Source of the DNA: XN24 sp047921455
GTDB taxonomy: Bacteria; Pseudomonadota; Gammaproteobacteria; Steroidobacterales; XN24
Direction: 5' to 3'
Length of the DNA: 64,000 nucleotides
NCBI GenBank assembly: GCA_047921455.1
Contig: JBLRWC010000013.1
Span: 1 to 64,000 of the forward strand
In this document: positions 1 through 7,566 of the stretch, piece by piece
How the letters are laid out: every line of letters begins with the position of its first letter
Position numbering within the stretch: the stretch's first letter is position 1
Position numbers and translations under genes: made by a program
Notes under the pieces: model-generated
The model's input: only the letters and a program-made list of their open reading frames with translations
The model's database searches: none
Told to the model about the DNA's origin: nothing

Positions 1-178
1 CGAGAGGGATGGTGACGATCTCCATCACCCCCCAGATGATGTAGAACACGGTCGGTACCGTGATCCCGAGAAAGAGCAGCAGGAACGGGTTGTCCAGCAC
101 CCGCTGCATGACGGGAATCTGCTCGCCTTCTCGCAGTTCCTCTTCATCGTTATCGCGCAACCTGTTTTCTTCGCTCAT
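1..178 (-). CDS. small single-membrane-span protein, truncated by the window edge
   Basis: The reading frame starts at ATG 178 after a strong purine-rich ribosome site (GGAGAGGGGGA) and runs off the left edge, leaving 59 visible residues. The first 25 are very acidic (MSEENRLRDNDEEE...) and are followed by a hydrophobic segment (PFLLLFLGITVPTVFYIIWG) that looks like one membrane span. I do not recognise the family. Its promoter region carries an NsrR-like site and an FNR-type box. The genes just across the divergent region (ctaA, SCO, cytochrome c, nsrR) suggest a respiratory role, for instance a small subunit or accessory peptide of a heme-copper oxidase or nitric oxide reductase encoded further left. 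That assignment is inference only. Confidence 0.7.
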   Translation of the reverse strand, partial: MSEENRLRDNDEEELREGEQIPVMQRVLDNPFLLLFLGITVPTVFYIIWGVMEIVTIPL

Positions 179-210
179 GTGGTCCCCCTCTCCTCGCGCT
201 GCACAATTAG

Positions 211-227
211 TGGTATATAATATGCAT
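211..227 (-). promoter_or_regulatory. NsrR-like operator upstream of the edge gene
   Basis: Read on the minus strand the sequence is ATGCATATTATATACCA. It agrees with the published NsrR 17-base core ATGyATTTxAAATrCAT at 13 of 17 positions and has one perfect ATGCAT half-site. It lies 33 bp before the start codon at 178, nearly the same spacing as the sites before the cytochrome c gene and before nsrR itself. It stands out as an AT-rich island in high-GC DNA. The match was counted by eye. Confidence 0.55.
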
Positions 228-270
228 CAATCGTGTGAGGGAAAGCTAGCATTCTCGACATGAAAGTTTA

Positions 271-284
271 TTGATCTAGGTCAA
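271..284. promoter_or_regulatory. FNR/ANR/DNR-type box
   Basis: The sequence TTGATCTAGGTCAA differs from the FNR consensus TTGATnnnnATCAA at one base and matches the looser TTGAynnnnrTCAA form used by ANR/DNR regulators. If it activates from -41.5 on the minus strand, transcription of the edge gene would begin near 236, with a TAGCTT hexamer as a possible -10 and the NsrR-like site just downstream. That geometry would suit activation under low oxygen or nitric oxide and repression by NsrR. The plus-strand gene at 377 is about 100 bp away and lacks an obvious -10 at the matching distance. Confidence 0.5.
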
Positions 285-376
285 TTTCATGCCCGCACCT
301 GCAGCACGCTCCTCGAGGCGTACTCGGGCGAACCCATGCTGCAGCACGGCGGGCGCACAAGAACCGCGGAGGCCTG

Positions 377-1045
377 ATGAACAATTGCAACATGAGAAGA
401 AGATCGATAAGGGCGGGTTACACGGCGCTGGCAGTGGTGATACTGACCGTGTTGCAGTCCGGCTGCGGCCAACAGGTGCCACCGGGCACCGCGTGGGATT
501 TTGCAAGAGTCGACGCAAGCGGCACCGTGCTGCCGGACGAGTACGTCGGCGACCACCACTGCGTGTTGGACCGGCGCACCGGGTTGTTGTGGCAAGTAAA
601 GCAGGCTACGCCAGGGCTACACCACCGTGAGGATTTGTTCAGTTGGCACAGCACCGATGCGGCCGAGCACGGCGGTGAGCCGGGACTGGCCGATGGCGGG
701 CGTTGCGGGCTGGCGCGCTGCGACACCGGGGCCTACGTCGAAGCCGTCAACCAGGCGACGCTGTGCGGGCTGGCCGACTGGCGCATGCCTAGCCGGGACG
801 AGTCGTTGACGCTGCTGGACAGCACTCGCATCGGTGAGGGGCCGACGCTGGCTCCACGCTACTTCCCAGGGACCGTCGCCGCGGAGTACTGGACGGGCAC
901 GACCTTCCGCATGTACCCGCAGGGTGCCTGGGCGATTGATACAATCTATGGTCAGGATCGTGTCGACTGGAAAACCAGCCGCAAGCATGTGCGGCTGGTG
1001 AGTGGCTCCAAGACCGCCGTAAAACCGAAAGGGAGAGGGAGATGA
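377..1045 (+). CDS. DUF1566 (Lcl-type) lipoprotein
   Basis: This is a 222-residue secreted lipoprotein. A basic N-terminus and hydrophobic stretch lead to the lipobox LQSGC, with the lipidated cysteine at residue 30. The mature part has the features of the DUF1566 / Lcl C-terminal domain: a DRRTGLLW motif near the start, an AVNQATLCGLADWRMPSRDE segment in the middle and a YWTGTTF motif followed by a closing VRLVS strand. The start at 377 is favoured by GGAGG six bases upstream. It overlaps ctaA by four bases (ATGA), so the two are probably cotranscribed. The molecular function of the domain is not established. A surface or periplasmic binding role is likely, and any link to cytochrome oxidase assembly is only contextual. 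Confidence 0.8.
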   Translation: MNNCNMRRRSIRAGYTALAVVILTVLQSGCGQQVPPGTAWDFARVDASGTVLPDEYVGDHHCVLDRRTGLLWQVKQATPGLHHREDLFSWHSTDAAEHGGEPGLADGGRCGLARCDTGAYVEAVNQATLCGLADWRMPSRDESLTLLDSTRIGEGPTLAPRYFPGTVAAEYWTGTTFRMYPQGAWAIDTIYGQDRVDWKTSRKHVRLVSGSKTAVKPKGRGR

Positions 1046-2112
1046 ACGCCACGCAAACAGGTTCCGAGCGTCAGATCGGTGGCTGGCTGCTGATCTGCTG
1101 TGCCATCCTGTTCTCGCTCATCGTGCTCGGGGGCGTGACCCGCCTGACGGGCTCGGGCTTGTCGATCACCGACTGGCGCCCGGTCACCGGGGTGCTGCCG
1201 CCGCTCACCGAGCAGGCCTGGCAGCAGGAGTTCGACCTGTACCGGGCGAGCCCTGAGTACCAGCAGGTCAACCGCGGCATGTCCATGTCCGAGTTCAAGG
1301 TGATTTATGGCTACGAGTACGCCCATCGCCTGCTGGCGCGCACGCTCGGCCTGGTGTTTGCAATCCCGCTGGCCTGGTTCTGGTTCCGCGGCAAGATTCC
1401 GCCGCGCCTGCGCTGGCCGCTGGTCGGCCTGCTGGGGCTCGGGATGCTGCAGGGTTACATGGGGTGGTTCATGGTTGCGAGCGGGCTGGTCGACATCCCG
1501 CGAGTCAGTCCCTATCGCCTGGCCGCGCATCTCAGCCTGGCGATGATCATCTACGCGGTGATGTTCTGGCTGGCGCTCGGGCTGCTGCGGCCGCGGGTCG
1601 AGCGTGCACCGGCGAACATCCGCCGCGGCCTGCAACCCCTGCTGGTGGTCCTCGCGATCACGATCGTGTCGGGCGCGTTTGTCGCCGGCCTCCGGGCGGG
1701 CTTCGTCTACAACACGTTCCCGCTAATGGCTGGCCAGTGGGTGCCGGACGGCCTGCTGTACCTGGAGCCGGTGTGGCGCAACTGGTTTGAGAACCCGGCC
1801 ACGGTGCAGTTCACCCACCGGCTTCTCGGTCTCGGCACCCTCGCGCTGGTGCTGTTCCTCTGGGTGCGCGCGCTCCGCATGCCCTTGTCACCGGCCCAGC
1901 GCCTGGCATTCCATGGTCTGGGTGCCGCGACGCTCCTGCAGGTGACGCTCGGGATCAAGACGCTGCTGATGTACGTGCCGGTTGGTCTCGGCGCAGCGCA
2001 CCAGGGCGGCGCGGTGGTGCTGCTGAGCGCGGTGCTGTTCGCGCTGTACGAGGCGGGACGCGTTGCACAGCCGGTCGGCATCCCGGCGCCGAGCGGCGCG
2101 CACGCCGCCTGA
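1042..2112 (+). CDS. ctaA: heme A synthase (COX15/CtaA family)
   Basis: This 356-residue polytopic inner-membrane protein oxidises the C8 methyl of heme O to give heme A for aa3/ba3-type oxidases. The N-terminal signature VLGGVTRLTGSGLSITDW is characteristic of the COX15 branch found in proteobacteria and mitochondria. The four heme-ligand histidines expected in the family are visible at about residues 95 (YEYAHRLLAR), 163 (RLAAHLSLA), 259 (QFTHRLLGL) and 320 (LGAAHQGG). About eight hydrophobic segments are present and the length is normal for the family. The start overlaps the stop of the DUF1566 lipoprotein. The convergent SCO and cytochrome c genes support a terminal oxidase context. No ctaB (heme O synthase) is seen in the window. 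Confidence 0.95.
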   Translation: MNATQTGSERQIGGWLLICCAILFSLIVLGGVTRLTGSGLSITDWRPVTGVLPPLTEQAWQQEFDLYRASPEYQQVNRGMSMSEFKVIYGYEYAHRLLARTLGLVFAIPLAWFWFRGKIPPRLRWPLVGLLGLGMLQGYMGWFMVASGLVDIPRVSPYRLAAHLSLAMIIYAVMFWLALGLLRPRVERAPANIRRGLQPLLVVLAITIVSGAFVAGLRAGFVYNTFPLMAGQWVPDGLLYLEPVWRNWFENPATVQFTHRLLGLGTLALVLFLWVRALRMPLSPAQRLAFHGLGAATLLQVTLGIKTLLMYVPVGLGAAHQGGAVVLLSAVLFALYEAGRVAQPVGIPAPSGAHAA

Positions 2113-2139
2113 ACCACGCTGGCGCGAAAGACCGGCGCG

Positions 2140-2793
2140 CTAGAGTCGCAGGTGCCGTCGCAGCGCGTTGAACTGGGCGAGCATTTGCGCGGGTCGCTGT
2201 GGCGGTGGAAAGGCGCCAAGCACGCGGCCCTGCGGGTCGACGATCATGATCGAGCTGGTATGGTCGATGGAGCGGCGGCCCTGCTCGTCGATGTGCTCGT
2301 AGTACTTGATCGCGAGTGGCTTGGCGAGTGCCGCCAGCGCCTCGGGTCCGCCGCTCAGTCCGATGAACGCCGGATTAAAGAAGTCGAGGTACGCAGCGAT
2401 CTGCGCGGGCCGGTCGTATTCCGGGTCAACCGACACGAACACCACCTGGTGCGCCAGCTCCGGATCGACCGCGGCCAGCGACTTGCGGTATTCGCTCAGG
2501 ATTTGCATGGCCATGGGGCACACATCGGGGCATTGCAGGTAGCCGAAGAACAGGAACGTCCAGCGACCCTGCAGCTGCGCGGGCCCGAACGGGCGCTCGT
2601 GCTGATCCACCAGCTGGAAGTCGGCAATGGGCTGCGGCTCGGGCCACAGGATGGCGCGCAGTTCGGGAGGCGCGTTCGCCCAGCCGGGGTCTGTGACGGG
2701 GGTATGGCGCGCCATGAGCGTGGCGCCGAGTACGATCGTGCCGAGTACGGCGAGGAGAACCGGGCCCTTGGTAAAGCGCAGGCCCTTGTTCAC
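2140..2793 (-). CDS. SCO1/SenC copper chaperone
   Basis: This is a membrane-anchored thioredoxin-fold protein that delivers copper to, or keeps reduced, the CuA site of cytochrome c oxidase. An N-terminal membrane segment (about residues 10-27) precedes the domain. The copper-binding CPDVC motif is at about residues 88-92 and the third ligand histidine is at about 178 (RSIDHTSS). I chose the GTG at 2793 (217 residues) because it begins just before the membrane segment. A longer frame opening at 2841 would overlap the cytochrome c gene by 35 bp. The cytochrome c gene lies directly upstream on the same strand, so both probably share the NsrR-like operator at 3189-3211. Confidence 0.92.
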   Translation of the reverse strand: MNKGLRFTKGPVLLAVLGTIVLGATLMARHTPVTDPGWANAPPELRAILWPEPQPIADFQLVDQHERPFGPAQLQGRWTFLFFGYLQCPDVCPMAMQILSEYRKSLAAVDPELAHQVVFVSVDPEYDRPAQIAAYLDFFNPAFIGLSGGPEALAALAKPLAIKYYEHIDEQGRRSIDHTSSIMIVDPQGRVLGAFPPPQRPAQMLAQFNALRRHLRL

Positions 2794-2806
2794 TGGAGAC
2801 TCTTGG

Positions 2807-3157
2807 TCACTCCGCGAGACTGCGGATGTAGGCAACGACATTTTCGAGATCCTCGCCCTTCAGGGCATGACCCCAGGGCGTCATCATCGGTGAAAGGCCG
2901 ACGGCCGCGCCGCCCTTGGCGATAACCTTCTTGAGGTAATCGTCGTCCACCGAGGCCTGCCAGGCGGCATCGTCCAGGCTGCGTGGCTTGGGCCGCAGGG
3001 CCGCGGACGCCGGGCCATCGCCGTGGCCGGTCGGGCCGTGGCAGGTCGCGCATAACTGCTGGAACTTGGCCTTTCCTGCATCGGCGTCACCGGCATGGGC
3101 TTGGGCGGTGAACATACAAAGCGCGGCCATGCTGGCCATGAAGGTGAGTTTGCGCAT
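2807..3157 (-). CDS. small monoheme cytochrome c
   Basis: This 116-residue class I cytochrome c has a cleavable signal peptide (MRKLTFMASMAALC... ending in AQAHAG). The single heme motif CATCH lies at residues 36-40, and a candidate axial methionine sits in SPMMTPWGH near residue 91. The C-terminal helix ENVVAYIRSLAE is typical of the fold. The ATG at 3157 was chosen for its GAGGGA ribosome site. A TTG 15 bases further upstream is in frame. It is the first gene of a two-gene operon with the SCO protein and is likely a periplasmic electron carrier. The NsrR-like operator 32 bp upstream suggests control by nitric oxide. Confidence 0.92.
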   Translation of the reverse strand: MRKLTFMASMAALCMFTAQAHAGDADAGKAKFQQLCATCHGPTGHGDGPASAALRPKPRSLDDAAWQASVDDDYLKKVIAKGGAAVGLSPMMTPWGHALKGEDLENVVAYIRSLAE

Positions 3158-3188
3158 GTTTGGATCCCTCAAATTTGCGGGAGATAAA

Positions 3189-3211
3189 TATATGCAAACA
3201 ATATATATCTT
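3189..3211 (-). promoter_or_regulatory. NsrR-like operator upstream of cytochrome c / SCO
   Basis: The minus strand reads AAGAT, then ATATATTGTTT, then GCATATA. It matches the extended Escherichia coli-type NsrR sequence AAGATGCATTTTAAATGCAT at roughly two thirds of positions, including the AAGAT and TGCAT ends. It ends 32 bp before the cytochrome c start at 3157. This is the weakest individual match of the three sites, but its position relative to the start codon is the same as for the other two. Confidence 0.45.
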
Positions 3212-3349
3212 TTATGGATTGTCAAGTTTCCACCGCGGTGCTGCGCCACGTGGCCAGTTAGCCCCGGGCAGATCCATCCCTGGCCTGTTTTCGCAGATGG
3301 CGGGGCACGACGCCTCCGCCCATGACGATGTCGGATCAGAGCACGGCGT

Positions 3350-3796
3350 TCATGCCTGCTTCTTTTGGGCCGTATACAGCAGGCGCCTGATGGGTTCAGG
3401 TTTCGCAACGAGATCAGCGATGGTCTGGCGGTCGAGCTCTGCAAGAAATGCCTGCATGGCCCGGGTGAGCGCGGGCGCCAGCGCGCAGGAGGGCGTTAGC
3501 CGGCACGTATTGTTAGGCCTGAAACACTCGACCAGGCTCAGGTCATCCTCGGTCTTGCGCACGACGTCGCCAAGACGGATTTGCTCTGCTGGAATGGTGA
3601 GCGTCAGTCCGCCGCTCGGCCCGCGCTTGGCCGTGACAAATCCTTCGCGCGTCAAGAGATTCACCACCTTCATAAGATGGGCGCGAGAAATGCCATAAGC
3701 GGTAGAAATTTCGAGGATTGTACAGCGCTGATCAGGTGTCGCTGCGAGGTACATCAACACTCTGAAGGCGTAATCGCTAAAGTAAGTCAGGCGCAT
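3350..3796 (-). CDS. nsrR: nitric-oxide sensing repressor NsrR (Rrf2 family)
   Basis: This 148-residue Rrf2-family regulator begins with the typical MRLTYFSDYAFRVLMYLA helix and winged helix (ISRAHLMKVVNLLTREGFV, RGPSGGLTL). Three cysteines at residues 91, 98 and 104 (ECFRPNNTC, then LTPSC) are spaced like the iron-sulfur cluster ligands of NsrR (91, 96 and 102 in Escherichia coli). The cluster is nitrosylated by nitric oxide, which releases the protein from DNA. IscR is a less likely alternative given the ECF and C-L-x3-C pattern. An NsrR-like site 37 bp upstream suggests autoregulation. Similar sites before the cytochrome c gene and the edge gene define a likely local regulon. Confidence 0.9.
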   Translation of the reverse strand: MRLTYFSDYAFRVLMYLAATPDQRCTILEISTAYGISRAHLMKVVNLLTREGFVTAKRGPSGGLTLTIPAEQIRLGDVVRKTEDDLSLVECFRPNNTCRLTPSCALAPALTRAMQAFLAELDRQTIADLVAKPEPIRRLLYTAQKKQA

Positions 3797-3832
3797 GTGG
3801 GTTTTTCCGAAGCGCCACAGCGGCGCCTAATC

Positions 3833-3849
3833 ATGCAAATATAATACAT
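3833..3849 (-). promoter_or_regulatory. NsrR-like operator upstream of nsrR
   Basis: ATGCAAATATAATACAT matches the NsrR core ATGyATTTxAAATrCAT at 14 of 17 positions, with ATGCA at one end and ACAT at the other. It lies 37 bp before the nsrR start, where it would overlap promoter elements. Autorepression is the simplest reading. It is the best of the three sites by eye. Confidence 0.6.
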
Positions 3850-3909
3850 GAAGGAGGCTGTCGGGGAATCTACGGTAAATACGCACGCGGTCCCGGCGCA
3901 GTGGAACCG

Positions 3910-4305
3910 TCAATGATCAAGCAACAAGAAGATGCCCAGCGGATGATGAAACCTGGCGACCGACACCAGGAACAGGAAGGTAAGCACGGCGCCGCCGAAC
4001 GCGAGAATGCGGCCCGTACGCGTGCGCGCCCGCCTGAGCGCGAGGCTGCCGAGGATCACGTAGGCCACCAGTAGCAGTACCTTGGCGGTGAGCCAGGCGT
4101 CGCTGAAGGGATACTGCTGGATCATCGTGGTCAGCCAGAGGGCACTGGTCAGCAGGACGGTATCGATGACGTGCGGGGCGGCGCGCAATACCATGTGCCG
4201 GGGCAAGGCGCGGCCGCTCAGAACCCAGGTGCCACGTAACACGAACAGCGCGAACGAAAGTGTCACGCTGATCATATGAACTTGCTTTACCCAGTAGTAC
4301 AACAT
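3910..4305 (-). CDS. SirB2-family integral membrane protein
   Basis: This 131-residue protein is nearly all hydrophobic, with four predicted membrane spans. It opens with the SirB-type pattern MLYYWVKQVHMISVTLSFALFVLRG and has conserved PHVIDTVLL and PFSDAWLTAKVLLL segments. SirB homologues are small inner-membrane proteins of unknown biochemical activity. The name comes from an effect on Salmonella invasion genes and says little about function here. I chose the internal ATG at 4305 because it places the first span at the N-terminus as in homologues. A frame opening at 4332 would add nine residues. nsrR lies downstream on the same strand behind its own operator. Confidence 0.8.
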   Translation of the reverse strand: MLYYWVKQVHMISVTLSFALFVLRGTWVLSGRALPRHMVLRAAPHVIDTVLLTSALWLTTMIQQYPFSDAWLTAKVLLLVAYVILGSLALRRARTRTGRILAFGGAVLTFLFLVSVARFHHPLGIFLLLDH

Positions 4306-4487
4306 CGTCGATGGCTCAGCCTGACGCACCATCTTCGCGGGGGCGGAAACACGTCGGTGCGTGCGATACGGCCCAGGTGCTGCTTGCCCCGACCCTCGCC
4401 GCGCCAGGCGCCACCTTTAGCAGCCCCCCGGGCGATCGCCTTGAACATGCCCGCAAACGGTTCCAGGCCCATTAGATCAGCGTGTCC

Positions 4488-5687
4488 CTAGCGCTCGGCG
4501 TCGATCGCCGCGGCGATCTGCCGGGCGAACTGGATCTGCGCCAAGCGACGTTGCTGCTCGTGTGGGCCGGGCCACGCGGCCGAGATAACCACCACCAGCT
4601 CCCGGGCGGGATCGAGGTGTATGAGCTGGCCGAAGATGCCGCGCGCCTGGAAGGTGCCGTCGTCCAGCGGCCACCACTGGAAGCCGTAGCCACCCGGAAA
4701 GCCGGTGTCGGCCTGGCTGGTGGTGGCGAGCTCGAGCCAGCCCTCCGGCAGCACCGGCTCGCCGTCGACCTGGCCGCCCTCGAGGATGAACTGGGCGAAG
4801 CGCGCGTAGTCCCTGAGCCCGACCTGCAGGCAGCAGCCGCCCTGCTCGTTGCCGATGTGATCGACCAGCCAGGTGGCGTCGAGCTCCATGCCGTAGGGCT
4901 GCCAGATCTTTTCCGCCAGGTAGCCCGACAGGGAGCGCCCGGTCGCCTCCATCACCAGCACGCCGGCAAGATTGGTTTCAGGTGTCTTGTAACGCCACAG
5001 CGCGCCCGGCTCGGCCTCGCGTTCCAGCTCGCGCACGAAGGCGACGGTGGCGTCCATTTCAGTCAGCGGCGGGTCGCCGTACAACCGCATGATGTCGGAG
5101 TTCGGGTCGTTGTAGTCTTCGTTGAAGGCGACCCCGGAGGTCATCGTCATGAGCTGGCGGATGGTCACGCCCTCGTAGGCCGAGCCGCGCAGGTCCTTGA
5201 TGTAGTCGGTGATGTCGTCCTCGAGCGAGCCGATGTAGCCGTCGCGAATGGCTGCGCCGACCAGCGTCGAAGTGAAACTCTTGGCCACCGAGAACGAGGT
5301 CCAGCGCCCTGCAGGCGACAGCCCGAGGCCGTAACGCTCGAGCCGCACCGCGCCGCCGTGCAGGACCAGCAGGCCGGCGACATACTCGCTTGCCATGAAT
5401 TCCTCGAGTTCCGCGGCCAGCGCGCCGCCGGCCTCGAAGGCGGCCATGGGCGCACCATCGGGCAAGGGCCGCGGGGTTTGCGCGGCGGCGGTGGTGTTTG
5501 CCGGAAACAACCGTTCCATCTGGCGGAAGCCGGTGGCTTTCTGCTCCAGGTCCCAGCGGAAAACCTCGGTGCCGCGGGTGTTCACGGCGCCGGCGGGCTC
5601 CGGCGGGCTGGCGGCGGCAGCAAATGAGATGGCGCCCACTGCCAGGCAGGCGAGGGCGACGGCGGCGAGGTGGCGATGTGTTTTCAT
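4488..5687 (-). CDS. periplasmic serine hydrolase, beta-lactamase class C / NylB-like fold
   Basis: This 399-residue protein starts with a signal peptide (MKTHRHLAAVALACLAVG... ending AAAASPPE). The catalytic SxxK tetrad is SVAK at residues 133-136, inside SFSVAKSFTSTLVG. The second conserved region reads RYKTPETNLAG, resembling the tyrosine-containing loop of esterase / 6-aminohexanoate-dimer hydrolase relatives rather than the YSN of true class C beta-lactamases. The segment LRQLMTMTSG-like (IRQLMTMTSGVAF) is also family-typical. The substrate cannot be deduced and resistance to beta-lactams should not be assumed. The start at ATG 5687 gives a good signal sequence. It is transcribed divergently from the aminotransferase, 46 bp apart. 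Confidence 0.88.
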   Translation of the reverse strand: MKTHRHLAAVALACLAVGAISFAAAASPPEPAGAVNTRGTEVFRWDLEQKATGFRQMERLFPANTTAAAQTPRPLPDGAPMAAFEAGGALAAELEEFMASEYVAGLLVLHGGAVRLERYGLGLSPAGRWTSFSVAKSFTSTLVGAAIRDGYIGSLEDDITDYIKDLRGSAYEGVTIRQLMTMTSGVAFNEDYNDPNSDIMRLYGDPPLTEMDATVAFVRELEREAEPGALWRYKTPETNLAGVLVMEATGRSLSGYLAEKIWQPYGMELDATWLVDHIGNEQGGCCLQVGLRDYARFAQFILEGGQVDGEPVLPEGWLELATTSQADTGFPGGYGFQWWPLDDGTFQARGIFGQLIHLDPARELVVVISAAWPGPHEQQRRLAQIQFARQIAAAIDAER

Positions 5688-5733
5688 GCGCGGCATTATA
5701 CTGCGCCGCACAGCCGTTGCCCGGAGTCCGCCC

Positions 5734-6930
5734 ATGCAAGCCCGTTCCTTCACGCCGCCGCACCGGACCCTGATGGGCCCGGGGCCTTCAGACGTCCACC
5801 CGCGCGTGCTCGAGGCGCTGGGCCGGCCCACCATCGGGCATCTCGATCCCAGCTTCGTCGGCATGATGGACGAGCTCAAGCAGCTCCTGCAGTACGCCTT
5901 CCGTACCAGCAACCCGCTTACGATCCCGATCTCGGGACCTGGCTCGGCGGGCATGGAAGCGGCCTTCGTCAACCTCGTCGAGCCGGGCGACACGGTGATC
6001 GTGTGCATCAACGGCGTGTTCGGCGGCCGCATGAAAGAGAACGTGGAGCGCGGCGGCGCCAGGGCCGTGGTGGTCGAGGACGCCTGGGGACACCCGGTGG
6101 ACGTGGACAAGGTGGCGCTGGCGCTGAAGGAGTATCCCGAAGCGAGCGTGCTGGCCTTTGTGCACGCGGAGACTTCCACGGGTGCCCGTTCGGACGCCGA
6201 GGCCCTGTGCCGGTTGGCGCATGAGCACGGTTGCCTGGTCATAATGGATGCCGTGACTTCGCTGGGCGGCATCCCGGTGGACATCGATGGCTGGGGCGTG
6301 GACGCCGTCTACTCGGGCTCACAAAAATGTTTGTCGTGCACGCCGGGGCTGTCGCCGGTGAGCTTCTCGCCGCGTGCGGTGGAGCGCATCCGCAGCCGCA
6401 CCCATCCCGTGCAAAGCTGGTTTTTGGATCTCAACCTGGTGATGGGCTACTGGGGCAGCGGCGATGCCACGCCCAAGCGTGCTTACCACCACACGGCGCC
6501 GATCAATGCGCTCTATGGCTTGCACGAGTCGCTGGTGATGCTGGCCGAGGAAGGCCTTGAGGCGAGCTGGGCCCGGCACCGCAAGATGCATGACGCCCTG
6601 CGGGCCGGTCTCGAGGCCATGGGATTGGAGTTCATTGTCGCGGCCCCGTGGCGCCTGCCGCAGCTGAACGCGGTGCGGGTGCCCGTGGGCGTAGACGAGG
6701 CGGCGATCCGGCAGCGCCTGCTGGCGGAATACGACCTCGAGCTTGGCGGTGGCCTCGGCGTCCTGGCCGGCAAGGCCTGGCGCATCGGGCTGATGGGCTA
6801 CAGCGCTCGCCCAGCTAATGTGCGACTCTGCCTGGAAGCCCTGGGCAGCGTGCTGGAGGGCGTGGCGGACATCACCCCTGGCGCCGGATCGGCTGCCGCG
6901 GAAATCATCCTGGAGCAGTCCGACGCCTGA
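5734..6930 (+). CDS. class V aminotransferase, alanine/serine-glyoxylate type
   Basis: This 398-residue PLP enzyme matches alanine-glyoxylate / serine-pyruvate aminotransferases. It opens with the family motif LMGPGPSDVHPRVLEALGRP, and has PISGPGSAGMEA for phosphate binding, DAVTSLGG with the PLP aspartate at 172, and SGSQKCL with the Schiff-base lysine at about 198. It would transfer amino groups from serine or alanine to glyoxylate in the cytoplasm, in glycine/serine and C2 metabolism. Start at 5734 is preceded by GGAG with seven-base spacing. A TATACT hexamer at 5697-5702 may be the -10 of its promoter, though no good -35 is seen. The exact amino donor is not determined by sequence alone. 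Confidence 0.9.
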   Translation: MQARSFTPPHRTLMGPGPSDVHPRVLEALGRPTIGHLDPSFVGMMDELKQLLQYAFRTSNPLTIPISGPGSAGMEAAFVNLVEPGDTVIVCINGVFGGRMKENVERGGARAVVVEDAWGHPVDVDKVALALKEYPEASVLAFVHAETSTGARSDAEALCRLAHEHGCLVIMDAVTSLGGIPVDIDGWGVDAVYSGSQKCLSCTPGLSPVSFSPRAVERIRSRTHPVQSWFLDLNLVMGYWGSGDATPKRAYHHTAPINALYGLHESLVMLAEEGLEASWARHRKMHDALRAGLEAMGLEFIVAAPWRLPQLNAVRVPVGVDEAAIRQRLLAEYDLELGGGLGVLAGKAWRIGLMGYSARPANVRLCLEALGSVLEGVADITPGAGSAAAEIILEQSDA

Positions 6931-7015
6931 GTGCTCATTGCGGAAGATACAGGCGAGCGTCGCCCGGCGGTTCGCTAAACTTGTCAGCACATTCGGCTCA
7001 AGGATAAAGAATCCC

Positions 7016-7558
7016 ATGGCCAACATCCTGCTGCTGTATTCCGGCGTCTACGGGCACACCAGGCGAATCTGCGAGCGCATCCAGTCAACGTTGACCGAGC
7101 TCGGCCAGCAGGTCGAGCTCGTACAGCTGCCGGCGCTCGCCATCGATCCGGCCGGCTACGATGCCGTCCTGATCGGCGCGAGCATTCGCAACGGGAAGCA
7201 CAATCCCGCAGTCATGGAATTCATTAATCGCCACCAGGCGGTACTGGAGGAAAAACCAAACGGGTTTTTCTCGGTAAACCTCGTGGCGCGCAAGGCGCAC
7301 AAGAACACGCCAGAAACGAATCCTTATACCAAGGCCTTTGTCGCCAAGAGTCCGTGGCAGCCGAAGCTGCTCGGCGTGTTCGGTGGTGACCTCGATTACC
7401 AGCGCTATACGGCCTTCGACCGCAACGTGATCCGCTTCATCATGTGGCTGACGAAGGGCCCGACCGACCCGCAGACCAAGGACGAGTACACCGACTGGGA
7501 CGAGGTCGAACGCTTTGCCAAGCGGTTCGCGGCGCTGGCTGCGGGCCGCGCGGCCTGA
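7016..7558 (+). CDS. hemG: menaquinone-dependent protoporphyrinogen IX dehydrogenase
   Basis: The product is a 180-residue flavodoxin-fold protein, close to the usual 181 of HemG. It oxidises protoporphyrinogen IX to protoporphyrin IX at the inner membrane using FMN and quinone. The FMN phosphate loop is visible in LLLYSGVYGHTRRI, and the HemG-specific insertion in FFSVNLVARKAHKNTPETNPY, followed by VFGGDLDYQRYTAFDRNVIRFIMW. The start at 7016 has AAGGA upstream. Eight bases separate it from a b-type cytochrome gene, so the two are likely cotranscribed. The location near ctaA fits a region devoted to heme and respiration. Confidence 0.95.
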   Translation: MANILLLYSGVYGHTRRICERIQSTLTELGQQVELVQLPALAIDPAGYDAVLIGASIRNGKHNPAVMEFINRHQAVLEEKPNGFFSVNLVARKAHKNTPETNPYTKAFVAKSPWQPKLLGVFGGDLDYQRYTAFDRNVIRFIMWLTKGPTDPQTKDEYTDWDEVERFAKRFAALAAGRAA

Positions 7559-7566
7559 GGCCTGGC

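Noticed and set aside
4287..4472. Minus-strand 61-codon frame between the hydrolase and the SirB-like gene
   Set aside because: No ribosome site or recognisable features, and it overlaps the SirB start. The 182-bp interval is better read as non-coding.
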